Of a stretch of 64,000 bases of DNA, positions 13,001 to 20,700 are shown one piece after another. Numbering within the stretch: the first letter of the stretch is position 1; the number at the start of each line of letters is the position of its first letter. Source of the stretch: Tistrella mobilis KA081020-065 (lineage in GTDB: Bacteria > Pseudomonadota > Alphaproteobacteria > Tistrellales > Tistrellaceae). The notes beneath the pieces were generated by a model. The model saw nothing but the letters and a program-made list of their open reading frames with translations, had not been told where the DNA came from and ran no database searches. The translations under genes were made by a program, and so were the position numbers. Location: assembly GCF_000264455.2 (NCBI RefSeq), contig NC_017958.1:1059001-1123000 (forward strand), in the 5' to 3' direction.

Positions 13001-16000
13001 GCGCTGAAGTATGGCACCATCGTCATTGGCGCCGGCAACGACGATCTTGCCGTCGTCCTGGACCGCGACGCTCAGCAGCGTCTCGTTGCCGCCAAGATCG
13101 ATCGCAACCGGCGCACCGCCGTTGAACGCGGCGTCGATGCTGCCATCGGCAAGCAGCCGGTACAGCAGGCCATCGGTGGTGCCGGCGGCGCCGGTGAAAT
13201 TCATGCCCGCCACCAGGATGCGGCCGGTGTCGTCCACCGTCACCTTGAACAGCGAGAATTCCACCCCGGCGTCGTTGAAGAGGACGACGCCGCTCGTGCC
13301 GAAGCCCTCATCCATCGAGCCGTCGTCGTTCAGGCTGATCAGCACGGCGGCGGTGGTCCCACCGGACGGGCTGACCGTGCCAGAGATCAACAGCTTGCCA
13401 TTGCTCTGCAGCAGGGCGGTCACGGGCGTGAACGTGCCGCCGCCGTCCAGGGTGACGACGCCATTGGTGCCGAAGCTGGTGTCGAGCTTGCCGTCGGCGT
13501 CATAGCGCGCGACCACGATCATATTCGGCGCGACATCGGTATCGACGCCGAACTGGTAGTAACTGCCGTCAGGCAGGGCGACGATCCCGCCGACGCTGTC
13601 CATGTCCCCGGGCCCGTCGACGACGACCACACCATCGGGCATGGTGGTCACATCGGGCGCATCGTTGACGGCGTCGACTGTGATCGTCACCGTCTCGCTG
13701 GCGGTTTCAGAGGCGCCGCCGCTGTTGCCCAGATCGTCGATATCGACGGTCAGGGTGACATCACCGGTATCGTCGGTATCGGTCTGGAAGGTGACGCCCT
13801 GGGCGGCGATGAAGGCATTGATGTCGGCGATGGTGCCCGACAGCATGATCGCCTTGGTGCCGTCGGTGACCGTCACTCCCGCCCCGCTGGTGGCGGTGAT
13901 CGTGCCCTTGTCGACGCTCAGCGTCACCTCGACCGTGCCACTGCCGGCATCGGCATCGGCAAAGGAAATGCCGGTGATCGCCGTGGCCGTGTCTTCGGTG
14001 ACCGTGATCGTGGCACCAGCCGGCACGGTGATCACCGGCGCGTCGTTGACGGTGGTGATGGCGACGGTGGTCGTCAGCGTGCCCTCGGCCGCACCGCCGG
14101 TCCCCTGCGTGCCGCTATTGCCGTCATTCACCGTCCAGACCAGATCGACCGAGGCCGCTGGCGCGTCGCTGGAATTGGTATAGGCGATCTGGCGCAGCGC
14201 CTCGTTCACCAGCGCACGGGTCGCTGCGGCATTGAGCGACAGCACCAGCGTGCCGGCCGAATTGGTGACCACCGTGCCGATGGTGGTGCCGGAGACGACA
14301 AGGGCATCGCCTTCGGTCAGGGCATCGAGCGTGCCGCCATCGGCTGCCGAGAACTGATCCTGGCCGTCGGCGCCGCCATCGCGCGTGAGGCTGACGGTGA
14401 AACCGTCGAGCGTGTCGGCATCGCCCAGATCGACATCGTCGACCGCAATCGTCGGCGCAATGACGACCGCAGCGCCGTTTTCGGTATAGGCCGCCGGGTC
14501 GGCATCGAAGACCGGCTGGCCGGTCGCGTCATAGCGGGCGAAGTAGATATCGGCCGGCTGCAATGCCGAGTCGTAATGGACGCCGCCCAGCAGGATTTCG
14601 CCGGTGTCGGCGTCGATCCGGACCGAGGTGTGATTGAGCGGGAATTCGGTGCCGCCGATCGTGAACCCGCCATCCCGGCCGAAACCGGCATCGAGCACGC
14701 CATCGGCGGTAAAGCGCTGAACCGTCGTCGAAATATCCGCGGCGAAGGAGATGGTGCCGACGACGATGATGCCGCCATCCGGGGCGAAGGCGAAGGAGAC
14801 GGTGTGCGCCGCCTCCCCCGTCACGGCACCGTTCACACCAAAGCCGGTATCCAGCGCACCATCGGCGGTCAGCCGCCAGATCACCGGCACCTGCTGGCCG
14901 GGGAGGCCGGAATCCTCGGTCGCCGACGCCACCAGAATGCTGCCATCGGCCTGCACGCTGACCGCCTGGGCGCCGGTGCCGCCGCCGAGGAGATCGGTAT
15001 CGATGATCAGATAACCGCCGGTTCCGAAGCTGGTATCCAGCGTGCGATCGGCATTGTGGCGGTAGACGATCAGATCGCGGCCCTGGGCCGCCAGCGTCAC
15101 GACCTTGCCGTCGGGCTGGATGACCGAATCGAGGGCCTGCTCGCTGCCCGGAATGCTGGCGCCGACATTGAACACGCCGTCCGCGGTGCCGTCGGCGGTG
15201 AAGCGGAATACGACGGTGCTGGTATCGCCCGAGGTGGGCGTCAGCGTCGCCGTGACATAGATCCGGTCGCTGCCGTCGATTTCGATATCGACCGGACCGA
15301 AGCTCGATGAGGCCTGGATGACGGTGATCGGGAAGCCCGACACCACGCTGCCATCGGTCGCAAGACGCGTCACCACCAGCGAGCTGTCGAAGACCGCGCG
15401 GCCGGCAATGATCAGCTCGCCCGAGTCCAGCACCTTCACGGCACTCGGAACCGTGCCGGTGAAATAGGCCGCACCATCCGTGCCATAGCTGGTATCGATG
15501 CTGCCATCGGCGTTGTAGCGATAGACCAGCACATTCTGGTACGCATCCCCACCGGTGGTGCGGCTGCTGACCACATAATGGCCGCCGCCCGGCGCATCCA
15601 GCATCCAGATCGGGTTGGAGATCGGCTCGGGCATGCCGACCACATCGACGCCGTTGTCGATGGTGTAGACATCCGGCGCGTCGTTGACCGGATCAACGGT
15701 CACGGTGATCGTTTCGGCATCGGTGCCCGGCAGGGCCGCGTCCTGGTCGCTGACGCTGACCGAGAGATCGACCGTACCGGTGACGTTCACCCCCGGCCGG
15801 TAGGTCACATTGCCGCCGGAAATGAAGGCGTTGATATCGGCCCGGCTGCCGGTGAGGATCAGGGTCTGGCCGCCGGCCGCAACGGTGACGTCGGCGGTGC
15901 CGGTGACGGTGAACGAACCGCCCGGGGCGGTGATCGTCAGCACGTAATCCTGGCCGAGATCGTCGGTGTCGGCGATCGAAATGCCGGTGATCTGAAGATC

Positions 16001-17584
16001 GGTGTCCTCGTTCACGGTCAGCGAGCCCGGCACGGTCAGCACCGGTGCCTCGTTCACGACCGTCACCTCCATGCTGCCGGTGGCGAGCGCCGAGGAATAG
16101 GCGCTGGAGCTGCCGGTGATGGTGGTGTCGGCGGTGCCGCGGATGGAACCGCTGGTGGCGGTGCCGATCGTCTGGTCCCAGGCGCGGAACGAGATGGTCG
16201 CGGTCTCGGCCGTGTTACCGGCCGGGTCGTAGCGGAGCTGGGCATCCGCCGCCAGCAGAAGCGAGGCATTCACCGACACGGTGCCGACCGCATACCAGTT
16301 CGTGCCGTCGGTCGAATATTCCCAGCTGCCGGTGCCGGTCAGCGCGGTGATCGCGATACCCGAAGACGGGCTGGCATCGACGTCGCCATAGCCGGCATCG
16401 GTGAGCAGGTCACTGACGGTCACCGGCGTCGACACGTCGTTGCGGTCAATCGGGTCCAGCGTGACATCGGTGTTCGACAGGGTCGGCGCGTCGTTGATCT
16501 GGGTGACGACCATCCCCGCACGGGAATCTTCCACGGAATAGGCGGTGCTGCCGCCGGTGCTGGACGCATCCCCCGTCCGGAGCGTGGCCCCGCTGGTGGC
16601 CGTGCCCGAGGTCTGGTCCCAGCCCCGGAAGGTCAGCGACGCCGGGCCGCCGCGGTTGTTGTCGGGGATGAAGCGGAACTGGGTGGTCGCTGCGAACAGC
16701 AGGGCCGCAGCGTCGGATGCCGTCGTGCCCAGCCCGTACCAGTTGGTGCCGTCGGTTGTGTACTGCCAGGCGCCGTTGCCGACGATACCGGTGATCGCGA
16801 TGCCCGAAACCGCACCGCTGTCGGGATCGGCATAATTCACATCGGTCAGCCAGTCGCTGACCGAATAGGTCGTCGAAGGAGTGTTCTCGTTGGTGGTGGT
16901 CAGCGCGACCTCCGAACCGTCGATGGTCGGCGCGTCGTTCACCGCAGAGACCGCCAGCGTCACCGTGGCCGTGTCGGTCTTCGCCCCACCGGAGCCGGTA
17001 TTGCCGCCGTCGTCGACATCGACGGTCAGGGTCACGTTGCCGGTGGCGTCGGCGGCGGGCGTGAAGGTCAGCGCGCTGGCCGCGATGAAGGCATTGATGT
17101 CGGCCACCGAGCCGGTCAGCGTCAGCGCCGTCGCCGTCCCGCCAACCGTCACATCGGCCGTGCTGGTCGCGGCCAGTTCACCCTCACCCACCGTGAAGGT
17201 CACCGTCACCTCGCCGGTGCCGGCATCGGCATCCGAAATCGAAATGCCGGTCAGCGCGGTTTCGGTGTCTTCGGTGACGTCGATCGAGGCCGGCGCCGTG
17301 ATCTCCGGCGCGTCGTTCACCGCCGTGATCGTGATCGCGAAGCTCTGGCTGCTGAGCGTCAGATTGGTCGTGTCCTTGACCGAGAAGCCGAAGCCGCCCG
17401 ACGCCCCTTCCGAACCGTCGTGATCATAAGTCACAAGCCCGTCGTCGATATCCTTCTGGGTGAAGGTATCGCCCACTTCAAGCGCGGTGCCGTCCAGCTT
17501 CAGCGTGCCCGACGCCGGCGCCGTGGTCAGCGTGTAGGTGACATCCGCCGGATCCGTATCCTCGCTGTCGGAAGACGACAGCAT
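644..17584 (-). CDS. Giant cadherin / delta-60 repeat surface protein, middle reading frame (5646 codons)
   Basis: This is the main body of the giant protein. From its N-terminal side the order is: a CSPG/cadherin-like domain (17.6-17.3 kb); an FTVGEGEL-type cadherin-like unit; two units with a W-x-YSTDGTNWY motif (16.9-16.1 kb); a delta-60 block (15.7-14.5 kb); a cadherin-like unit; a second delta-60 block (13.6-12.4 kb); CSPG-like and three cadherin-like units (12.4-10.1 kb); then a long array of about 95-residue cadherin-type repeats. The array is rich in D, E, T and V, with DxD/DPD and DVNEAP motifs typical of calcium-rigidified extracellular repeats. The first codons are not a real start: they continue the N-terminal frame exactly across a one-base deletion at 17605/17606. 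It ends at 644 only because of an extra base near 670. Expected role by family: adhesion or biofilm matrix. Confidence 0.85.
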   Translation of the reverse strand: MLSSSDSEDTDPADVTYTLTTAPASGTLKLDGTALEVGDTFTQKDIDDGLVTYDHDGSEGASGGFGFSVKDTTNLTLSSQSFAITITAVNDAPEITAPASIDVTEDTETALTGISISDADAGTGEVTVTFTVGEGELAATSTADVTVGGTATALTLTGSVADINAFIAASALTFTPAADATGNVTLTVDVDDGGNTGSGGAKTDTATVTLAVSAVNDAPTIDGSEVALTTTNENTPSTTYSVSDWLTDVNYADPDSGAVSGIAITGIVGNGAWQYTTDGTNWYGLGTTASDAAALLFAATTQFRFIPDNNRGGPASLTFRGWDQTSGTATSGATLRTGDASSTGGSTAYSVEDSRAGMVVTQINDAPTLSNTDVTLDPIDRNDVSTPVTVSDLLTDAGYGDVDASPSSGIAITALTGTGSWEYSTDGTNWYAVGTVSVNASLLLAADAQLRYDPAGNTAETATISFRAWDQTIGTATSGSIRGTADTTITGSSSAYSSALATGSMEVTVVNEAPVLTVPGSLTVNEDTDLQITGISIADTDDLGQDYVLTITAPGGSFTVTGTADVTVAAGGQTLILTGSRADINAFISGGNVTYRPGVNVTGTVDLSVSVSDQDAALPGTDAETITVTVDPVNDAPDVYTIDNGVDVVGMPEPISNPIWMLDAPGGGHYVVSSRTTGGDAYQNVLVYRYNADGSIDTSYGTDGAAYFTGTVPSAVKVLDSGELIIAGRAVFDSSLVVTRLATDGSVVSGFPITVIQASSSFGPVDIEIDGSDRIYVTATLTPTSGDTSTVVFRFTADGTADGVFNVGASIPGSEQALDSVIQPDGKVVTLAAQGRDLIVYRHNADRTLDTSFGTGGYLIIDTDLLGGGTGAQAVSVQADGSILVASATEDSGLPGQQVPVIWRLTADGALDTGFGVNGAVTGEAAHTVSFAFAPDGGIIVVGTISFAADISTTVQRFTADGVLDAGFGRDGGFTIGGTEFPLNHTSVRIDADTGEILLGGVHYDSALQPADIYFARYDATGQPVFDADPAAYTENGAAVVIAPTIAVDDVDLGDADTLDGFTVSLTRDGGADGQDQFSAADGGTLDALTEGDALVVSGTTIGTVVTNSAGTLVLSLNAAATRALVNEALRQIAYTNSSDAPAASVDLVWTVNDGNSGTQGTGGAAEGTLTTTVAITTVNDAPVITVPAGATITVTEDTATAITGISFADADAGSGTVEVTLSVDKGTITATSGAGVTVTDGTKAIMLSGTIADINAFIAAQGVTFQTDTDDTGDVTLTVDIDDLGNSGGASETASETVTITVDAVNDAPDVTTMPDGVVVVDGPGDMDSVGGIVALPDGSYYQFGVDTDVAPNMIVVARYDADGKLDTSFGTNGVVTLDGGGTFTPVTALLQSNGKLLISGTVSPSGGTTAAVLISLNDDGSMDEGFGTSGVVLFNDAGVEFSLFKVTVDDTGRILVAGMNFTGAAGTTDGLLYRLLADGSIDAAFNGGAPVAIDLGGNETLLSVAVQDDGKIVVAGANDDGAILQRYNADGTLDTGFGGSGTVTIDDPDIFESSMIVLPQSAGGMVVVNIHTDADTGLPVTTLVRLTDDGSVDGSFGSGGSLVFTGNLTTDATLLADGSMVFVGTHMTIDGGIPSATASIIKIGADGQLDTSFGTNGEVTFGDDLRSFTISSLTIDDNGDLLLGGSYLGCGCGGDEIFAARFTADGTPVIGFNMDPTHVEDGGFTAIDPEIDIYDPELWLVDNHDGMVITITRDGGADADDLFGAISGGTLGDLTEGEDLTVGGTVIGTVTTNAGGTLVLTLNADATYDLVNEAAKQIGYATANNTPPSSVDLLWSVDDGNTGAQGSGGALTGTHVTTMNIQATNDSPVVTDLSSSPVYMAGGAAVAVVGSAALSDVDSTMLTGVVLTLTTRPGGTSDYMGLFVPAANYANDHGISYNYNSAAGTLTLSGTASVADYQTVLQGAAFLYTGASSTMPGGDRVVSIVATDDSGDTDTQTSVAFERTIEVNAAPKVDTNTGTTVDEGGSTTITSAMLSSSDSEDTDPADVTYTLTTAPASGTLKLDGTALEVGDTFTQKDIDDGLVTYDHDGSETASGSFGFSVKDTTNLSVTGRTFAITISAVNDAPELTAPASIDVTEDTETALTGISISDADAGSSDVTVTFTVGEGTLAATSTADVTVGGTATALTLTGTVADINDFITGSGLTFTPDAEASGDVTLTIDVDDGGNTGSGGAKTDTATVTLSVSAVNDAPEITAPGSISVTEDVATALTGISISDADAGSNDVTVTLEVATGTLSATSGSGVVVGGTATSLTLTGTVTAINAFIAASGVGYTTAANATADVTLTVTVDDGGNTGSGGSQTDTATVTLEVTAVNDAPELTAPASIDVTEDTETALTGISISDVDASTGEVTVTFTVGEGELAATSTADVTVGGTATALTLTGTVTDINAFLSGGALTFTPVANANGDVTLTVDIDDGGNTGSGGARTDTATVTLSVSAVNDQPTAPVLDNDEVDENDAGAVIGRVTATDADGDTLTYTVDDARFEIVSVDGVQLLRLKEGVSLDYETEPTVDLVLTVTDPDNASNATNVTITIRDDGVITPLPVLTGGNVTENDTGAVVGTLPTLDGISYTVDDTRFEIVESDGRTVLKLKDGISLDREAAAEVTVTITATDADNETRTADVLIRVANVNEAPSQPVLTGGTVAENAAGVAVGTLASTDPDAGDTLTYTVDDSRFEVVGNVLKLKDGVSLDREAAATIDLVVTVTDGDGLTAERTVTVTVSNVNEAPSVPVFTGDGTVAENDAGAAIGTVTTSDPDVDDLAGLSVDDARFEIVDGQLKLKDGVSLDHESEPTITLVLTATDGGGLTATRLLMLTVTDVNEAPNAPVLDGNVVVENDIGAVIGNVSGGDPDDGDSVTYTVDDARFEIVGGQLKLKDGEYLDYEAATSVDLVITATDVAGLQTQSTVSVKVLDDTNSAATPVLSNTTVTENEAGAVIGTLPVATLNGYIVDDARFEVVFIGMTPTLKLKDGISLDHEAEPTVTLQITSIYVNDDAKTGTFVITVADANEQVGAPVLDNDSVAENAEGAVIGRVSATDPDDASTSFGQKTFTVDDARFEIVDGLLKLKDGVSLDHETEATVTLNIQVTDGGGLSDSLVATINVTDLNETPSTPVVSGATVAENAAGAVIGTVTSTDPDAGDDLTYTVNDDRFEIVDVAGDMVLKLKDGVSLDHEAAGSVALVITATDTGGLSAERVMLVTVTDVNEAPTTPVLSSDTVQGGDAGAIVGRVTATDPDDATTQEGRLTFNVDDSRFEIVGDMLKLKAGESLSVGDEPTVSLVITATDGLGLASTQTVVLTVLPDATPPVPALPDGIVSENTPGGVIGPVRFTDPVDPGVDVSLTVDDARFEIVDVDGVPTLKLKDGISLDREAEASVTLVITATTIEGSRSNVVVIAVDNVNETPTQPVLTGATVAENAAGAEIGTVTGSDPDAGDTLTFTVDDDRFEIVDGSLKLKDSISLDYETEASVDLVITATDADGLTATRSVTITVTDVNEAPAQPVLSGSTVAENAAGAVIGTVTGSDPDDGDSITFTVDDDRFEIVDGSLKLKDGIALDYETEPSVNLVITATDGDGLTATRAVTITVVDDGIVAPTPVLDGGIVAENAAGAIIGSLPDIGDGSYAVDDARFEIVERDGVQLLKLKDGISLDHEAAAEVVVRLTATGGDGGTAEGDVTIRVTDVNEAPAQPVLDAATVAENAAGATIGRVTATDPDDPTVSFGQKTFTVDDARFEIVGGVLKLKDGVSLDHEAAASIDLVLTVTDGGGLTASRTVTITVTDVNEAPAQPVLSGATVAENAAGAVIGTVTGSDPDAGDMLTFSVDDSRFEIVDGTLKLKDGIALDHEVEASVQLTITATDAAGLAASRSVTITVGDVNEAPTAPALDGNSVVENLPGAVIGVVSAGDPDAGDTLTYTVDDARFEIVGDVLKLKAGVSLDFETEPSVDLVITATDAGGLATSTTVQVTVVDDGVTAPLPVLSGGVVAENAAGALIGTLPGGAGVSYTVDDARFEIIDRDGVPTLKLKDGVSVDHEAEASITLRITSEVSEGDTATAEVLIRVTDVNEAPAAPTVGGSSLPENTAGAVVGRVSAVDPDDAATSAGQLTYTVDDTRFEIVSGVLKLKDGITLDHEAEPSVDLVLTVIDGGGLTTSRTVTITVTDVNEAPAQPVVSGTTVTENVAGAVVGTVSGTDPDAGDTLTFTVDDARFEIVSGVLKLKDGVSLDHETTAELTLVVTATDAGGLTASRLVTVAVADVNEAPAAPTLDGSVVPEGVAGAGIGMVTATDPDDDALTYTVDDARFEIVDGVLKLKDGISLDAETEASIDLVITATDPDGLSASATVTITVLDDGVTPTVPVLTGRTVAENLAGGVIGTLPDPNGGSFSVDDARFEIVDLDGTWTLKLKDGVSLDHEAEASVRLVITSTAVDDTTLSSTVTITVSDVNEVPGAPALDGGTVAENAAGAVVGRVTASDPDSGSTANGRLTYTVDDARFEIVGGVLKLKDGVSLDHEAAATVDLVLTVTDGGGLTASRTVTITVSDVNEAPATPSVSGTEVAENAPGAVIGAVTCTDPDGDALTYTVDDSRFEIVDIDGVQTLKLKDGIALDHESDPTVTLVVTARDPGGLATAMIVTLAVGDVNEAPTVPVVTGDAVQGGSEGAIVGRVSASDPDDPLTANGRLTYTVDDARFEIVGGVLKLKDGVVISAADEASVSLVITVTDGGGLSASTTVDLTVRPDTTPPVPVIADGRVPENAPGAVVGVIGFLEDVDPGVDVTVAVDDARFEVVTQDGSFVLKLKDGVALDHEAADRVTLLLTTTTIEGTRSSVVTIAIGDVNEAPSAPVLSGTVVPEDAQVIGRVTATDPDAAETLTFSVNDPRFEIVDGELRLVAGETLDHEGEPFVDLVITVTDKGGLTASTAVRLTVTDVPEAPTTPVLEGGDIPENEPGVAIGTVTADDPDGKGLTFTVDDDRFEVVGGVLKLKDGVSLDYETEGSVSVVITATAANGFSASETYVLQVLDGNDAPTAPVLDGSSVPENQAGAVIGTVTATDQDVDDELTFTVDDDRFEIVDGQLKLKDGVSLDYETEPTVTLVLTVTDREAVSVSTTVTIGVIDDGIVPPTPVLDGTTVPENAEGAVVGTLPDVAGASYTVDDARFEVVELDGTWTLKLKDGIALDHEAAAEITLRITASGADGGTVSALVLVRVLDVDEAPAAPVLDGDTVAENAAGGVIGRVTATDPDGADTGNGRLTYGVDDARFEIVGGVLKLKDGVALDHEAEPVVDLVITVTDGGGLTATRSVTITVTDVNEAPAAPVVSGSSVAENAAGAVIGSVTAGDPDGDALTFTVDDARFEIVDGQLKLKDGIALDHEAEPSVALVLTATDAGGLSATRVVVVTVTDVNEAPAQPVLSASLVGENQPGAVIGTISASDPDGDALTFSVDDARFEIVDGQLKLKDGVALDFETEPTVDLVITAQDAGGLTSSLTVTITVVDDGMQPVVPVLTGSTVAENAAGAVIGTLPDPEGGSFTVDDARFEIVEADGSFVLKLKDGIALDHEAAATIDLVITSTDIEGHSLDAPITIRVTNVNEASGGAGAGG
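11311..11690 (-). repeat. Direct repeat copy A, near-identical to 17413-17791
   Basis: About 380 bp encoding the CSPG-like domain is almost base-for-base identical to copy B 6.1 kb away. Weaker similarity continues to about 11950. The offset between copies is 6102 bp up to position 17605 and 6101 beyond it, which exposes the one-base deletion in copy B. A related but more diverged third copy lies near 18.94-19.29 kb. These are obvious substrates for homologous deletion or duplication inside the gene. Confidence 0.85.
12430..13620 (-). repeat. Second block of delta-60 repeats within the giant protein
   Basis: The translated minus strand has successive units of the form QSNGKLLISG, DGSMDEGFGTSG, DDGKIVVAG, LQRYNADGTLDTGFG and so on. 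This is the delta-60 repeat pattern (about 50-60 residues, probably beta-propeller-like). A CGCGG tetrad of residues, with two cysteines, sits near 12500-12515 in an otherwise almost cysteine-free protein. Confidence 0.8.
14490..15660 (-). repeat. First block of delta-60 repeats within the giant protein
   Basis: Units such as VSVQADGSILVAS, RLTADGALDTGFGVNG and QPDGKVVTLAAQG repeat here with the same register as the block at 12.4-13.6 kb. The two blocks are separated by one cadherin-like domain, so a delta-60 plus cadherin module appears to have been duplicated. Confidence 0.8.
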
Positions 17585-17791
17585 CGCCGAGGTGATCGTG
17601 GTCGACCGCCCTCGTCCACCGTCGTGCCGGTATTGGTGTCGACCTTCGGCGCGGCGTTGACCTCGATCGTGCGCTCGAACGCCACACTCGTCTGCGTATC
17701 CGTGTCGCCGCTGTCGTCGGTGGCAACGATCGACACCACACGGTCGCCGCCCGGCATCGTCGACGACGCGCCGGTGTAGAGGAAGGCGAGC
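17413..17791 (-). repeat. Direct repeat copy B, near-identical to 11311-11690
   Basis: Partner of copy A. It carries the single-base deletion between 17605 and 17606: copy A reads tcgaaccgcc where copy B reads tcgaccgcc. The deletion breaks the reading frame of the giant gene at this point. Confidence 0.85.
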
Positions 17792-20700
17792 CCCTGAAGC
17801 ACCGTCTGGTAGTCGGCAACCGAGGCCGTGCCCGAGAGCGTGTACGTGCCAGCACCTCCATTGAAGGTGTAGCTGATGCCATGGTCGTTGGCGTAATTCG
17901 CCGCAGGCACGAACAGGCCCATATAGTCAGACGCACCACCAGGACGGGTGGTGAAGGTCACCACGACACTGGTCAGATTGGCCGAATCGACATCGCTCAG
18001 CGCCGCGGAGCCGACAACCGCCACAGCCGCACCGCCCGCTGTATAGACCGGCGAGTCCGACAGGTCGGTCACGACCGGCGCGTCGTTCACCGCGGTCACG
18101 TCGAGCGTGATCGTGGCACTGTCGGTCTTCGCACCGCCGGGGCCGGTATTGCCGCCGTCATCGACGGTCACGGTCAGCGTCACATCGGCGGTCGCATTCG
18201 CCGCCGTGGTGTAGCCGACGCCGCTGGCGGCGATGAAGGCATTGATCGCGGTCACCGTGCCGGTCAGCGTCAGACTGGTCGCCGTGCCGCCGACCACAAC
18301 ACCCGACCCGCTGGTCGCGGACAGGGTCCCGGTGAGGACGTCCAGCGTGACCGTCACATCGCCAGTCCCGGCATCGACATCACTGATCGAGATGCCGGTG
18401 AGCGCGGTTTCCACGTCTTCGGTCACATCGATCGTGGCCGGTGCCGTAATCTCCGGCGCGTCGTTCACCGCCGACACCGCCAGCGTCACCGTCGCCGTGT
18501 CGGTCTTCGCCCCGCCGGACCCCGTATTGCCGCCATCATCGATATCGACGGTCAGGGTCACGTCGCCGCTGGCATTGGCGACCGGCGTGAAGGTCAGCGC
18601 ACTGCCCGTGATGAAGGCGTTGATGTCGGCCACCGTGCCGGTCAGCGTCAGCGCGGTCGCCGTGCCACCCACCGTGACGTCGGCGGTGCTGGTCGCGGCC
18701 AGTTCACCCTCACCCACCGTGAAGGTCACCGTCACTTCGCCGGTGCCGGCATCGGCATCACTGATCGAAATGCCGGTGAGCGCAGTCTCGGTGTCTTCGG
18801 TCACGTCGATCGACGCAGGCGCCGTGATTTCGGGCGCGTCGTTCACGGCCGTTACGGTGATCGCGAAGGTCTGACTGCTGACGGTGTGGTTGGTCGTATC
18901 CGTCACCGAGAAGCCGAAGCTGCCCGACGTGGTTTCCGAGCCGTCATGCTCGTAGGTCAGCAGCCCGTCGTCGATGTCCTTCTGGGTAAAGGTGTCATTC
19001 ACCGACAGCGCAGTACCGTTGCGCTTCAGCGTGCCCGCGGCCGGCGCCGTGGTCAGGGTATAGGTGACATCGGCCGGATCGGTGTCTTCGGTATCCGACG
19101 ACGACAGCATCGCCGAGGTGATGGTGGTGGAGCCACCCTCGTCCAGCGTCGTGCCGGTGTTGGTGTCGACCTTCGGCGGGGCATCGACCTCGACCGTGCG
19201 TTCGAAGGCGGCGCTGGCCTGGGTCGCACTGTCGCCGCTGTCATCCGTCGCGACGATCGAGACCACACGGTCGCCGCCGGGCATGGAGGCAGCGGCGCCG
19301 GTATAGGCATAGACCACGCCCCGCAGCACGGTCTGATATTGGGCGACCGAGGCCGTGCCCGAAAGGGTCAGCGTGCCCGTGGCGTTGTTGTAGGCGACGT
19401 TGATGCCGTAGTTACTTGCATCGTCCGCCCCCGTGGTCGACATGGCGATACGATCCGACGTCCCGCCCGGGCGGGTGGTCAGGGTCAGGACCACGCTGGT
19501 CAGATTGCCGGAGTCGACGTCGACGATCGTAGCGGATTCGGCCACCGCCACCGGCGAGCCGCCGGCACTGAAGAGCGGCGATGCCGAAGTATCGTTCACC
19601 ACCGGCGCATCATTCACCGGCGTCGTGCTGACGGTGAAGGTATGCTGCACCGAGTCCGAATAGTTTGCGGACGACTGCTTCAGCGTGAAGGTCAGGGTGC
19701 CGGCAGTTTCCCCGCCGTCATGCTGGAAGGTGACGAGCCCGTCGTCGATATCCTGCTGGGTAAAGGTCCCGTTGGTCGACAGCGTGCTGCCGTTGAGCGA
19801 CACGGTCAGATGACTGAGCGCCGCCACCGTATAGATCAGATCCGCCCCGGTGGCGTAATCGTCGGAGGCTTCCAGCATCGCGGTGGTGATGCTGCCCGAT
19901 CCGCCCTCCGCAACCGTGGTGCCGGTATTGGTGGCGACCGTCGGGGTCTTGTCGATCTCGATCGTCAGATCGAAGGTGCCGACCTGATCATTGGCATCGG
20001 TGACGGTATAGCGGATGGTGCGGTCGGTCGTATCGACAGTGGCCCCCGACGACGTGTTCTTGTACTCGACGTTGCGGAGAGCCTCCTGATAGGTATTGAG
20101 CGACGCCGTGCCGGTGAAGGTCAGCGTTTTGGTGTACGTATCATACGAGATGGTGATACCAGCATAGGTTCCCGCAATGCGCGGACGCTCCGCGGTATCG
20201 TCCGGGTCATCGACCAGCTGCACCGTCGCCGATTTAATCATCGCCGTGTCGTCGATGAGGAACAGGTCCGGTGCGAACTGCGCATAGCTGCTATTGCCTG
20301 AATAGGCACCAGGGGTATAGACGAAGGTGTCGGCCGAAATCGCCGGCGGATCGTCGTCCAGGCTGGTGACGGCGACGCCGCTGCCGATCAGCGCGTCCGA
20401 GGTGGCGCCGTCGGCATCGGTGACGGTGACGCGGAGGATGCGCGAGCCGGCGGCATCGGGGGTATAGGCCGATCCGGTATTGCCCCAGGTGGGGGCGTCG
20501 GAGGTGGACGAATAGGTGACCGTCCGCAGCGCCGCCTGCATCTGCGCCACGGTGCCGCTGCCGGTCAGCGTCAGGACGAGGAAGCCGCCTTCCATTGCCA
20601 GGCTGGCACTATAGGGCCCGGGCGAGGTGATCGCGAGCACGTCGCCGTCCTTGGGGTTGGAGATCCAGACCTTCGCCGAGGTGATCAGGTCGCCGTCGTC

